The notes beneath the pieces are model-generated. The model was not told where the DNA came from, made no database searches, and saw only the letters and a program-made list of their open reading frames with translations. Shown in pieces: positions 39,344-47,149 of a stretch of DNA of 64,000 nucleotides (within the stretch, counting starts at the first letter, position 1; the number at the start of each line of letters is the position of its first letter). This DNA comes from an uncultured bacterium. GTDB taxonomy: Bacteria > Verrucomicrobiota > Kiritimatiellia > PWTM01. Made by a program: the position numbers and the translations under genes. The stretch spans positions 1-64,000 of the forward strand of contig CALLFZ010000010.1 in assembly GCA_938010045.1 (NCBI GenBank), written 5' to 3'.

Positions 39344-40027
39344 TCAGATCTCCACCGTCGAACGCTGCATGAGCAGGCTGACATCGGAGATGTCGGGCAG
39401 CTTCTGCAGTTCCTCGAGTAGATCCGCATGAAACGTGGGATCCGCCAGCCGGATCTGGTACGAGTATTCCACCGCATCGCCCTGCGCAGCCTCGCGCACC
39501 GCGACGAGCACGCTGCTTTCGCAGAACCGCCCCAGCACGCCTCCCACCGCGCGCTCGACGTCCGAATGCGGCGGCAGCAGAAACCGCAGCAGCCCCTCGT
39601 ACTCACGGCGGGAGGCGAAGGGCGACCAGTGCAGATACAACGCAATCGCGCAGAAAAACAGGGTGCCCACCACCGCCACCGAAAAGACCGCCGCGCCGCA
39701 GGCAATCCCAATCGCGAGCGAGGCGAACAAAAAAATGATGTCCCGCGGATCGCGGATCGGCGTCCGAAATCGCACAATTGCCAGCGTGCCGAGGATGCCG
39801 AGGCCACGCGCGAGGTTGTTGCCGATCGCCATGATCATCATGCACGACACGGCCGCGCCGAGCACGAGCGTGTGCACGAACGCGCGCGAATAGGCCAGCG
39901 ACTGATACGTGCGCCGGTACACCCAGGCGACCATCATCGACAGCACGAAACTCACGAGCAGCGCGAGGGTCATCGCCTCAACCCCGAGCATACGGGCCGG
40001 GCCGAACACCTCCATCAGTTCATCCAT
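39344..40027 (-). CDS. DUF4956 membrane protein
   Basis: 227 residues, AGGAGG nine bases before the ATG. Four or so N-terminal transmembrane segments precede a soluble C-terminal domain (~130-227). The family signature is evident: MAIGNNLARGLGILGTLAIV and RFRTPIRDPRDIIFLFASLA, a MgtC-like stretch. DUF4956 proteins occur almost always beside VTC-domain proteins, as here, and are thought to serve polyphosphate metabolism or transport; the biochemical role is unproven. Confidence 0.9.
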   Translation of the reverse strand: MDELMEVFGPARMLGVEAMTLALLVSFVLSMMVAWVYRRTYQSLAYSRAFVHTLVLGAAVSCMMIMAIGNNLARGLGILGTLAIVRFRTPIRDPRDIIFLFASLAIGIACGAAVFSVAVVGTLFFCAIALYLHWSPFASRREYEGLLRFLLPPHSDVERAVGGVLGRFCESSVLVAVREAAQGDAVEYSYQIRLADPTFHADLLEELQKLPDISDVSLLMQRSTVEI

Positions 40028-40054
40028 CGCGTCCGACCTCCTTGTCGCGCTGCC

Positions 40055-40864
40055 TCACCAGACGGTGCAGTTTTCCCCCGCCGCCGAATACATCGCCCCG
40101 CGGTACAGCGACTCGGTCCGCATCGCGGCAAAGTACTTGGAGAATCCGATCCGCTGCAGATCGAACCGTTCGGTCAGATCCACCATCCACAGCGGCGCGT
40201 CGCTGAACGTCTTCAGTTCGAGAATCACCATCGAGCGCGGCCGGCCCAGCAGCGTCGCGGTGTCGAGCACGTACCAGCGCGCCCGCTCCGGCCAGAGCGT
40301 CCACTCGCGCGTCGGATGGTAGCACAGACGTCGGTCGAACGTGAGGCGCGCGTAGCGGTCGTTCCGCCCGAGATACGCCTCGCGATGGTAGCGCAGCAGC
40401 ATCACCGGCCGGGCACCGATCTCACGCGCAACGCGCACGAAATTGAGATAGTTCATCTCCTCCTGCGCGGTCCGAAACGGCACCCAGCGGCCGGGCGCGG
40501 TGACCAAGTCCCCGCCCCACAGCTCGGCCGGAATCGTCGCGCGGCTCTTCACGATCACCCCCTTGATCTTGCGTTTGATCTCGAGGAACACAGGGCACCG
40601 CCCGTCGAGCCCATATGTGCGGATACGCAGCTTGAAGCGCGCGAACGCCTCGTGCTCCTTTGCGGAGTAGAGCGCCAGGTCCGGCGTGTCGAGCTGCAGC
40701 GTCGTGACCACATACTCCGGCAGAGCGCCCATCGCGTGGTCGTCGGGCTCGCAAAACGGCGCGATGAACTCCCGAATCTCGGGTACGCAAGCGGGATCCA
40801 CGAGGTATTTCGCTTCGTACCGCTCGAGCTCGATCGTTGAATGGTGGCCGGGCCGCCGCGTCAT
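40055..40864 (-). CDS. VTC-domain protein (polyphosphate polymerase-like)
   Basis: 269 residues. The tunnel-fold VTC domain is visible: ERYEAKYLVDP at the start, VTTLQLDTPDLALYSAKEHE, RFKLRIRTYG, PVFLEIKRKIKGVIVKSR with basic residues, RYHREAYLGRN and LTFDRRLCY, then VILELKTFSDAPLWM with an acidic metal ligand. These match the basic-tunnel strands of yeast Vtc4, which makes polyphosphate from ATP. It is followed after 27 bp by DUF4956 and then the HlyD-like gene. Polyphosphate synthesis is plausible; bacterial activity for this subgroup is not established here. Confidence 0.88.
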   Translation of the reverse strand: MTRRPGHHSTIELERYEAKYLVDPACVPEIREFIAPFCEPDDHAMGALPEYVVTTLQLDTPDLALYSAKEHEAFARFKLRIRTYGLDGRCPVFLEIKRKIKGVIVKSRATIPAELWGGDLVTAPGRWVPFRTAQEEMNYLNFVRVAREIGARPVMLLRYHREAYLGRNDRYARLTFDRRLCYHPTREWTLWPERARWYVLDTATLLGRPRSMVILELKTFSDAPLWMVDLTERFDLQRIGFSKYFAAMRTESLYRGAMYSAAGENCTVW

Positions 40865-40887
40865 CGTTGGGCGATCACAAAAACAGA

Positions 40888-40893
40888 ATTATA
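40888..40893 (-). promoter_or_regulatory. Perfect -10 box (TATAAT) upstream of the VTC operon
   Basis: The minus strand carries TATAAT at 40893-40888, 24 bp before the VTC ATG, inside an unusually AT-rich 77-bp gap. A clean -35 is not seen at 17 bp (GTGAAA); TTGGAC lies further upstream. It suggests the VTC/DUF4956/HlyD genes are transcribed separately from the upstream recD2 operon. Confidence 0.45.
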
Positions 40894-40941
40894 GGTTCAC
40901 GCAAAACCAATTTCACGTCCAACGCGCGCTCGCGCCCAGGG

Positions 40942-43197
40942 TCACTCGAGCGCCGACGCGGACCGACGGGCGCGGGGATCGTCCTCCGGCGGACCGTGAA
41001 CGAGCCACTCGCGCAAGAGCGTCACGCGCTGGTGCGTGTCGGCTCGCCGCACGGCGATGGCCAGCGCGCGCGGGCTACCGATCAGTACGACGAGCCGCCG
41101 CCCCCGCGTGATCGCTGTGTAGAGCAGGTTGCGCTGCAGCATCACGTAGTGCTGCGTGTGGATCGGCACCACAACCGCCGGATACTCACTGCCCTGGCTC
41201 TTGTGGATCGTCAGCGCGTACGCGGGCGCAAGGCTGTCGAGCTCAAGCTCGTGGTAGGTCACCACGCGGTCGTCGTCAAACTGCACCCTCACCTCGCGCG
41301 TGTCGGGGCGCAGCTCGATCAGACGCCCGATGTCGCCGTTGAACACGCGCTTTTCGTAGTCGTTGTCGAGCTGGATCACTTTGTCACCGACGCGGAATGT
41401 CTGCCCGAACCGCTCGATCGCGGGCCCCGATGGATTGAGCGCCGTTTGTAGCAAAGCGTTCAGGCGGCGCGCGCCAAGGTCGCCGCGCTGCATCGGCGTG
41501 AGCACCTGCACCTCGCGCATCGGATCGAGACCGAACCGGCGGGGAATGCGGTCGCGCACCAGCCGCACCAGCAGCCCGCGGATCTCCTCGGGGTCCTCAG
41601 CGGGTATGAAATAGAAGTCCGTCGTCGCGCGCGGCGAGACCTCCGGAATCTCGGGCATCCGACCCTCGCGAATGCGGTGGGCGTTCGCGACGATGTGGCT
41701 GCGGGCCGCCTGTCGAAACACGACCGTGAGTCGTCGCACCGGCACCACGCCCGATTCGATCAGGTCGCGCAGCACCATGCCGGGACCGACCGACGGCAAC
41801 TGGTCCACATCGCCCACCAGCAGCAGCGCCGCATGGGGTGGCACCGCGCGCAGCACATGCGCGGCCAGCGTCACATCGAGCATGCTGCACTCGTCGACGA
41901 CCAGCCAGTCGCAGCGCAACGGGTGGGAAGGACCGTGGCGAAAGCCGCCCGTCGAGGGATCAAAGTCGAGCAGCCGGTGGATCGTCATCGCGGTCGCGCC
42001 GGTGCTCTCCTGCAGCCGCTGCGCCGCACGGCCGGTCGGCGCGCAGAGCGCCAATCGCAGACGCCGGGCGCGCGCGATCATCGCCACCGCGCGCACGAGC
42101 GTCGTCTTGCCGACGCCCGGCCCGCCGGTGAGCACGAGCACTTTCGAGGCCGCCGCCGCGGCAATCGCCTCGCGCTGCGCCGGCGCCAGCCGCAGACGCA
42201 TGCGGGGCTCCACGAGCGACGCGAGGTCCTCGTCGCGAATCGCCGGCAGCGGATGCGAGCCGCGCAGCAGCTCGCGAATCCGAGCCGCGACCGTTCGCTC
42301 GTCCGCATCCAGGCCGGGTAGCAGCACGATCGGCACGCCCCCGGGCGCCGCGCGTGTCACCAAACGCCCCTCCGCGAGGCACTGCTCGAGCGCCTCCGCC
42401 ACGCGCGCGCGGGGGATCTCCAACACCTCGGCGGCCCGCTCGAGCAGCGGCTCGCGCGGCCAGCCGCAGTGGCCGTCGGCGGTGAGCTCCAGCAGCACAT
42501 GTGCGAGCCCCGCCTTCGCCCGCAGCAGCGAATCGCGGCCCACGCCGAGCTGCTGCGCGATCCGGTCCGCACTGAGAAACCCAATGCCACGGATGTCGCG
42601 CGCCAGGCAGTACGGATCCATCCGGATCGTCTCGATCGCGCGCTCGCCGTACCGCTTGTAGATGCGGAACGCGCGCGCAGGGCTCACGCCGTGGCTGAAC
42701 AGGAACGTCATGATCGAGCGAACCGACTTCTGCTCCGCCCAGGCCGCGCGGATGCGATCGCGCCGCATCGGTCCGATCCCCTCCACCTCGAGCAGCCGCG
42801 CCGACTGCCGCTCGATCACATCGAACACCTCGCGCCCGAATTTCTGGACCAGCCGCCGCGCGTACACCGGCCCGATCCCGTGAATCAGGCCGGATCCCAA
42901 AAACCGTTCGATGCCGTCCGGTGTATCCGGCGGCACAAGCCGGAGGTCCTCGGCGACAAACTGACGGCCGTGTTTCGGATGGAGTTCCCACCGGCCCCGC
43001 GCCTCAATCCATTCACCCGGGTTGACATCCGGCACGGTCCCGACCACCGCAACCTCGCCACGATGACCGCGCGCGCGCACCTGCATGACGGAGTAGCCGG
43101 TGTTCTCGCTATGGTAGGTGACGCGCTCCACCAGGCCGGCGAGCGAATCCATCGTCCTCGCGGCGTCGCCGGAGTCCGGAGGCGCAGCGCCATTCAT
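40942..43197 (-). CDS. recD2: RecD2-type SF1 DNA helicase
   Basis: 751 residues from ATG 43197. An N-terminal OB-like/RecD2-specific region (ERVTYHSENTGYSVMQVRA) and helix-hairpin-helix repeats (GLIHGIGPVYARRLVQKFG, LLEVEGIGPMRRDRI, DIRGIGFLSADRIAQQLG) precede two RecA-like domains. Walker A is LTGGPGVGKTTLVRA, motif II VVDECSMLD, motif III LVGDVDQLPSVGPG, and motif VI LYTAITRGRRLVVL with a UvrD-like YALTIHKSQGSEYP. It is a 5'-3' helicase for repair. The start overlaps the preceding gene's stop (ATGA), linking it to nrdR through an unknown gene. Confidence 0.92.
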   Translation of the reverse strand: MNGAAPPDSGDAARTMDSLAGLVERVTYHSENTGYSVMQVRARGHRGEVAVVGTVPDVNPGEWIEARGRWELHPKHGRQFVAEDLRLVPPDTPDGIERFLGSGLIHGIGPVYARRLVQKFGREVFDVIERQSARLLEVEGIGPMRRDRIRAAWAEQKSVRSIMTFLFSHGVSPARAFRIYKRYGERAIETIRMDPYCLARDIRGIGFLSADRIAQQLGVGRDSLLRAKAGLAHVLLELTADGHCGWPREPLLERAAEVLEIPRARVAEALEQCLAEGRLVTRAAPGGVPIVLLPGLDADERTVAARIRELLRGSHPLPAIRDEDLASLVEPRMRLRLAPAQREAIAAAAASKVLVLTGGPGVGKTTLVRAVAMIARARRLRLALCAPTGRAAQRLQESTGATAMTIHRLLDFDPSTGGFRHGPSHPLRCDWLVVDECSMLDVTLAAHVLRAVPPHAALLLVGDVDQLPSVGPGMVLRDLIESGVVPVRRLTVVFRQAARSHIVANAHRIREGRMPEIPEVSPRATTDFYFIPAEDPEEIRGLLVRLVRDRIPRRFGLDPMREVQVLTPMQRGDLGARRLNALLQTALNPSGPAIERFGQTFRVGDKVIQLDNDYEKRVFNGDIGRLIELRPDTREVRVQFDDDRVVTYHELELDSLAPAYALTIHKSQGSEYPAVVVPIHTQHYVMLQRNLLYTAITRGRRLVVLIGSPRALAIAVRRADTHQRVTLLREWLVHGPPEDDPRARRSASALE

Positions 43198-43772
43198 TCT
43201 GCGACCACCAACACCTCGATCGGACCGCGCCATCCGCGTCGCGCGGCTTGCCGTTCCAACGCGCGCGCCAGCCGCCGCTGGACGCGGCCGGCACGAAGCG
43301 CTCCATCGCTCGCGCGCGCCCACCGCGGCAGATCTCGAAGCACGAGCACCGGCGCCTCCCCGGCCGCCCAGAGGTCCGCGAGCGCGGCCGCCATGCGATC
43401 CAAACGCTGCACCAGCCATAGCTCGTACGGCTCCGGCAGCAGGGGGTCGAGCGCCAGCGACCATGCTCGATGTTCCGGCCGGACCGTCGCCGGCGCGCGC
43501 CGCAGCCAGCCCCGCCACGCCCACCGACGCAGTTCCGGCCCCCCGCCACACCGCGCCACCTCCAGCGCCGTTTCGATTCGGCGATCCTCTCCGCGCGCCG
43601 CCGCGCCCCGTCCTCCACCCTCGCGTTCATCCAAACCCGCGAGCGCCGCGAGACGTCGCAGCTCGGATGCGGTCAGCCGCTCGCCCGGCCACATCTCCGA
43701 CGCAAACCACCGCACGCCACTGGCAAGATCCGGTGGTTCAACGACGGCGTACCAGCCGCCCCACGCGACCAT
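43194..43772 (-). CDS. Unknown 192-residue protein between nrdR and recD2
   Basis: Bounded by a good GGGAGG site within the nrdR 3' end and by an ATGA overlap with recD2, so it is very likely translated. It is Trp/Arg/Ala-rich, soluble and without a signal peptide. Its C-terminal half has a Rossmann-like beta strand (EAPVLVLRDLPRWAR) and an arginine-rich helix (RVQRRLARALERQAARRG) before IEVLVVAE. I do not recognise a family. Gene order implies a link to nucleotide supply or DNA repair. Confidence 0.7.
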   Translation of the reverse strand: MVAWGGWYAVVEPPDLASGVRWFASEMWPGERLTASELRRLAALAGLDEREGGGRGAAARGEDRRIETALEVARCGGGPELRRWAWRGWLRRAPATVRPEHRAWSLALDPLLPEPYELWLVQRLDRMAAALADLWAAGEAPVLVLRDLPRWARASDGALRAGRVQRRLARALERQAARRGWRGPIEVLVVAE

Positions 43773-43776
43773 CCCG

Positions 43777-44229
43777 TTACCTCCCCATCAACCCTTCGAC
43801 CTCGCTCACGAACTGCGTGACGTCGCGAAATCGGCGGTACACGGAAGCAAAACGAACGTAGGCCACCTCATCGAGCTTCTCCAGCCGCGACATGATCCGT
43901 CGCCCAATCTCCACGCTCGGCACTTCTCGATCGTACTCGGTTTCGATTTCCGAGATCACCGCGTCCACCAGCGCCTCCGCATCGGCAACGGCAATCGGCC
44001 GCTTCTCACAGGCCTTCAGGACACCCGCGAGCATTTTCTGCCGGTCCAGCGGCTCATGACGGCCGTCCCGCTTGACCACTCGCAGCGCGGTCTTCGCAAT
44101 CTCCTCGTAGGTCGTGAAGCGATGACCGCAGAAGTTGCACACACGACGCCGGCGGATCGCGACGCCGCCGCGCGCCGAACGGCTGTCCACCACCTTATCG
44201 TCGTCCTCGCCGCATTTCGGGCAGCGCAT
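43777..44229 (-). CDS. nrdR: Transcriptional repressor NrdR
   Basis: 150 residues, the standard length. GGAG lies six bases before ATG 44229; a METE extension from 44241 is possible. The zinc ribbon MRCPKCGEDDDKVVDSR ... RRVCNFCGHRFTTYE has all four cysteines. The ATP-cone follows (VVKRDGRHEPLDRQKMLAGV, then ACEKRP). NrdR senses dATP/ATP and represses ribonucleotide reductase genes by binding NrdR boxes. No nrd gene is in the window. Confidence 0.95.
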   Translation of the reverse strand: MRCPKCGEDDDKVVDSRSARGGVAIRRRRVCNFCGHRFTTYEEIAKTALRVVKRDGRHEPLDRQKMLAGVLKACEKRPIAVADAEALVDAVISEIETEYDREVPSVEIGRRIMSRLEKLDEVAYVRFASVYRRFRDVTQFVSEVEGLMGR

Positions 44230-44405
44230 CTCGGTCTCCATCGCCCCCGCCGCACGGGCGGGCATCGAAGTTCTGCTAAACGCCGCGCCTCGCAAAGTCA
44301 AGCACCGGCCTGGCTGCGCACGGCACGGTCGGCCGGTCACGGCCCAGCGCGCCGACGCTCCGTCCTGCGGCCCACCCAAGCAAGCGACGCCGCGGACGAC
44401 CGATC

Positions 44406-44420
44406 GTCCAGTCCTTGGAC
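44406..44420. repeat. Single copy of the GTCCA-N5-TGGAC palindrome
   Basis: GTCCAGTCCTTGGAC in the divergent nrdR-glycosyltransferase gap. It matches the GTCCAA-N3-TTGGAC family with one arm base changed and is followed by GACGCC like the first member of each pair elsewhere; no partner is seen 32 bp away on either side. Confidence 0.5.
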
Positions 44421-44551
44421 GCCGCCCCAGCGCCGTGAAATCGTCCCGGCCCGCCGCAGGCCGGCCGGTGCGGCGACAGACCGAGCGGCCGCCCCCCACG
44501 GGGCAGCGGCTTGGCTCAGCCGCTCCGCTCGCATACGATGGCACCACCGCG

Positions 44552-45265
44552 ATGGATCCGACCATCTCGATTATCATTCCCGTCTTCAACGAGGCGGAGA
44601 ACGTGCTGCCGCTCGCCGACGAGCTGGCCGCGGTGGCGGGCCGGTTGCCGCCCTTGGAGGTGCTGTTCGTGGACGATGGATCCACCGACGCGACCCCGCA
44701 GCGCATCCGCGAAGCCGCGGCGCGTCATCCGTTCGTCCGCGGGCTCCGCTTCCCGGCCAACCAGGGGCAGTCCGTCGCGATGCTCGCGGGGCTGCGCGCC
44801 GCGCGCGGCGAGGTGCTCATCACGATGGACGGCGACCGCCAGAACAACCCGGCCGACATCCCGCGGCTGCTCGAGGCGCTGCGCGGCGTAGATGTCGTCT
44901 GCGGACGGCGCGCGCGCCGGCGCGACTCCTGGTCGCGGCGCGCGGCCTCGCGCATGGGCAACACGGTCCGCAATTGGTTCACGCACGACGGCATCCGCGA
45001 CACCGGCTGCAGCCTGAAAGCGTTCCGGCGCGAGTGCGCGGAAGATCTTCCGTCCGTGCGCGGCGTTCACCGCTTCATGCCGGCCTACTTCCGGATGCAC
45101 GGCCGCCGCATCGTCGAGCTCGATGTGGATCACCGCCCGCGCGCCGGCGGTGTGTCCAAGTACTCGAACCTCCGACGGCTGCCGCAGACGGTGTTCGATC
45201 TCTTCGGCTTTCTGTGGTACCGGCGACGCGCGCTCCGTCCGCCCACGCCGGAGCCGCTGGCGTGA
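44552..45265 (+). CDS. Glycosyltransferase family 2, DPM1/ArnC-like
   Basis: 237 residues from ATG 44552. The GT-A start is typical: PTISIIIPVFNEAENVLPL, DDGSTDATPQRI, a DxD-type motif in LITMDGDRQNNPADIPRL, and GCSLKAFRRECAEDL. It lacks the two C-terminal membrane helices of many polyprenyl-phosphate mannosyl/glucosyl transferases, ending at FDLFGFLWYRRR. It likely transfers a sugar from a nucleotide donor to polyprenyl phosphate. The GTGA overlap with a GT-C membrane protein suggests the lipid-linked sugar is used by that partner. Confidence 0.88.
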   Translation: MDPTISIIIPVFNEAENVLPLADELAAVAGRLPPLEVLFVDDGSTDATPQRIREAAARHPFVRGLRFPANQGQSVAMLAGLRAARGEVLITMDGDRQNNPADIPRLLEALRGVDVVCGRRARRRDSWSRRAASRMGNTVRNWFTHDGIRDTGCSLKAFRRECAEDLPSVRGVHRFMPAYFRMHGRRIVELDVDHRPRAGGVSKYSNLRRLPQTVFDLFGFLWYRRRALRPPTPEPLA

Positions 45266-47136
45266 CCACCGGCGGCGGAGGCGGTGCGGGTCCCGCGCGA
45301 CTGGCCGCGGCGGTCGCGCTGGTCGCCATCCTGACCTTCGTCGTGCACCTGCCCGCCGTGTTCAATGACTGGACGAACTGGGACGACGCGGAGCTGCTGC
45401 TGAAGGACTCGCGTTGGCATGGGTTCACGCCCGAGAACCTAGCCTGGATGTGGACCAGCACACGCCTCGGTCACTATCAGCCGCTGACGTGGATGTCCTA
45501 CGCGCTCGATTACACGCTGTGGGGCGTCAACGCGGCGGGGCTGCATCTGACCAACGTCGCGCTACATGCGTTCACGGCGGCCTTTCTGGCCGCGCTTCTG
45601 ATTCGCTGGTTGCAGCACGCCGCGCGACTCGATGCGGCGACCGCCACGCCGGCCGAAGCGGGCGCCATCGCGCTCGCCGGTCTCGTCTGGTCGCTTCATC
45701 CCCTGCGCGTGGAAGCGGTCGCCTGGATCACGGCGCGCCGCGATCTGCTTTCCGCGGCCTTCTCGGCGTGGTCTCTGTGGCTATGGCTCGGCCCGCACAA
45801 GGGCGGCCCGCCGTCGCGCGCCCGCCGCATGGGCGCGACCCTGGCGGGAGCCGCCGCGATGCTCTCGAAGGCGCAGGCGATGGTGTTGCCGGCCCTGTTG
45901 GCGATCGCGGTCGCGGCCGAACTTGCTGCGCGCCGGCCGGCAGATGGAGACCGACGAGCATGGTGGCGCCGAGTGCGGCCGACCTGGCCGCTCTGGTTGG
46001 TGGCGTTGGCGAGCGCGACGGTCTCGGCGCGCGCCGCGGCGGCGTCCGGCGCGATGTGGTCGTGGGCCGCGCACGGATGTGCCGCGCGCGCGATCCAGTC
46101 CACGTGGAGCATCGCGCGGCATTGGCTGACGACGTTGTGGCCAGTCGCCCTCACGCCGCTGGTACCGTTGCCGCGCCCATGGACCCCCTGGACGCTGGAA
46201 TGGTTGGTGCCGGCGGCGGTCATCGGTGGAGTATTGATCTCGATGCCCTGGTGGGGTCGGCGTGCGCCCGGCCTCGCGCTGGCGCTCCTGTGGATGGCCG
46301 CCGCCGTCGCGCCGGTGTCCGGCTGGTTTCAAAGCGGCCCACAGCTCACCGCCGACCGCTACACCTATGTGGCGACGTGGTCACTCTCGGCGCTGTTGGC
46401 GGCGGTTCTGCTCCGCGAGCTGCCGCACTTCGCGGGTACCGATCGGCGGCCGCTCACCGTCGCGGCCGGCGCCACCGTGGTGGGCCTGCTCGCGGCACTC
46501 GCGATGGGAACCCGCTCCCAAATCCGCGTATGGCGGGACCCCGTATCGCTCTGGAGCCACGCCGTCCGGGTGCACCCGGACAGCGCCATCGCTCACGGCA
46601 ACCTCGCGCAGGCGCTCGATGACGCCGGCGAAGTGGAGCGCGCGCTGGAACACTACGCCACAGCGGCGCAACTCGATCCGTCACTCCTCGCGCCGCGCGC
46701 GGGCTGGGCCACGCTGATCGCGCGACTCGGCGACCCGACGACCGCGCGCGCGCAGTTCGAGATGGTCCTCGAGTCCGATCCGCGCCACGAGGCCGCGCTG
46801 ATCGGCCTGGCGAATCTCGATCTCATCGCGGGCCACACGAACGAGGCGCTGGCGCGCTACGAAGCGGCGCTCATCGCTCACCCGGAAAGCCTCGAGGCCG
46901 CCTACAATCTCGCGACGCTCCGGCTGCGGCTGGGCGAGGTGCGCGCAGCGCGCGAACTGCTCGAATCCGTCGTGGCGCGACAGCCCCACCATCCCCTCGC
47001 GTGGCACAACCTCGGAATCGCGCGGCAGCGCGAGGGCGATTCGGCGGGCGCCGCCGACGCCTACCGGCGCGCGCTCGAGCTGGCGCCCGAACTCGGCCGA
47101 CTCCACGCGCCGGCGCTGGAGTCGCGGGCGCCCTGA
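45262..47136 (+). CDS. GT-C membrane glycosyltransferase with C-terminal TPRs (TMTC-like)
   Basis: 624 residues from GTG 45262. About ten transmembrane helices (residues ~10-420) carry the pattern of TMTC/PMT-like O-glycosyltransferases: NDWTNWDDAELL with the loop-1 acidic pair, HYQPLTWMSYALDY, LHPLRVEAVAWITARRDLL, MLSKAQAMVLP and ADRYTYVAT. The C-terminal ~190 residues are tetratricopeptide repeats (SAIAHGNLAQALDDAGEVE, HEAALIGLANLDLIAG, PLAWHNLGIARQREGD). It probably takes sugar from a polyprenyl carrier made by the coupled GT2 enzyme and glycosylates exported proteins. Bacterial TMTC-like proteins are poorly studied, so the acceptor is unknown. Confidence 0.85.
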   Translation: MTTGGGGGAGPARLAAAVALVAILTFVVHLPAVFNDWTNWDDAELLLKDSRWHGFTPENLAWMWTSTRLGHYQPLTWMSYALDYTLWGVNAAGLHLTNVALHAFTAAFLAALLIRWLQHAARLDAATATPAEAGAIALAGLVWSLHPLRVEAVAWITARRDLLSAAFSAWSLWLWLGPHKGGPPSRARRMGATLAGAAAMLSKAQAMVLPALLAIAVAAELAARRPADGDRRAWWRRVRPTWPLWLVALASATVSARAAAASGAMWSWAAHGCAARAIQSTWSIARHWLTTLWPVALTPLVPLPRPWTPWTLEWLVPAAVIGGVLISMPWWGRRAPGLALALLWMAAAVAPVSGWFQSGPQLTADRYTYVATWSLSALLAAVLLRELPHFAGTDRRPLTVAAGATVVGLLAALAMGTRSQIRVWRDPVSLWSHAVRVHPDSAIAHGNLAQALDDAGEVERALEHYATAAQLDPSLLAPRAGWATLIARLGDPTTARAQFEMVLESDPRHEAALIGLANLDLIAGHTNEALARYEAALIAHPESLEAAYNLATLRLRLGEVRAARELLESVVARQPHHPLAWHNLGIARQREGDSAGAADAYRRALELAPELGRLHAPALESRAP

Positions 47137-47149
47137 GCGACGCACACCC

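Noticed and set aside
42469-45261. 930-codon open extension upstream of the GT-C/TPR gene
   Set aside because: Antisense to recD2 and nrdR and overlapping the GT2 gene; only the part from GTG 45262 has real similarity.
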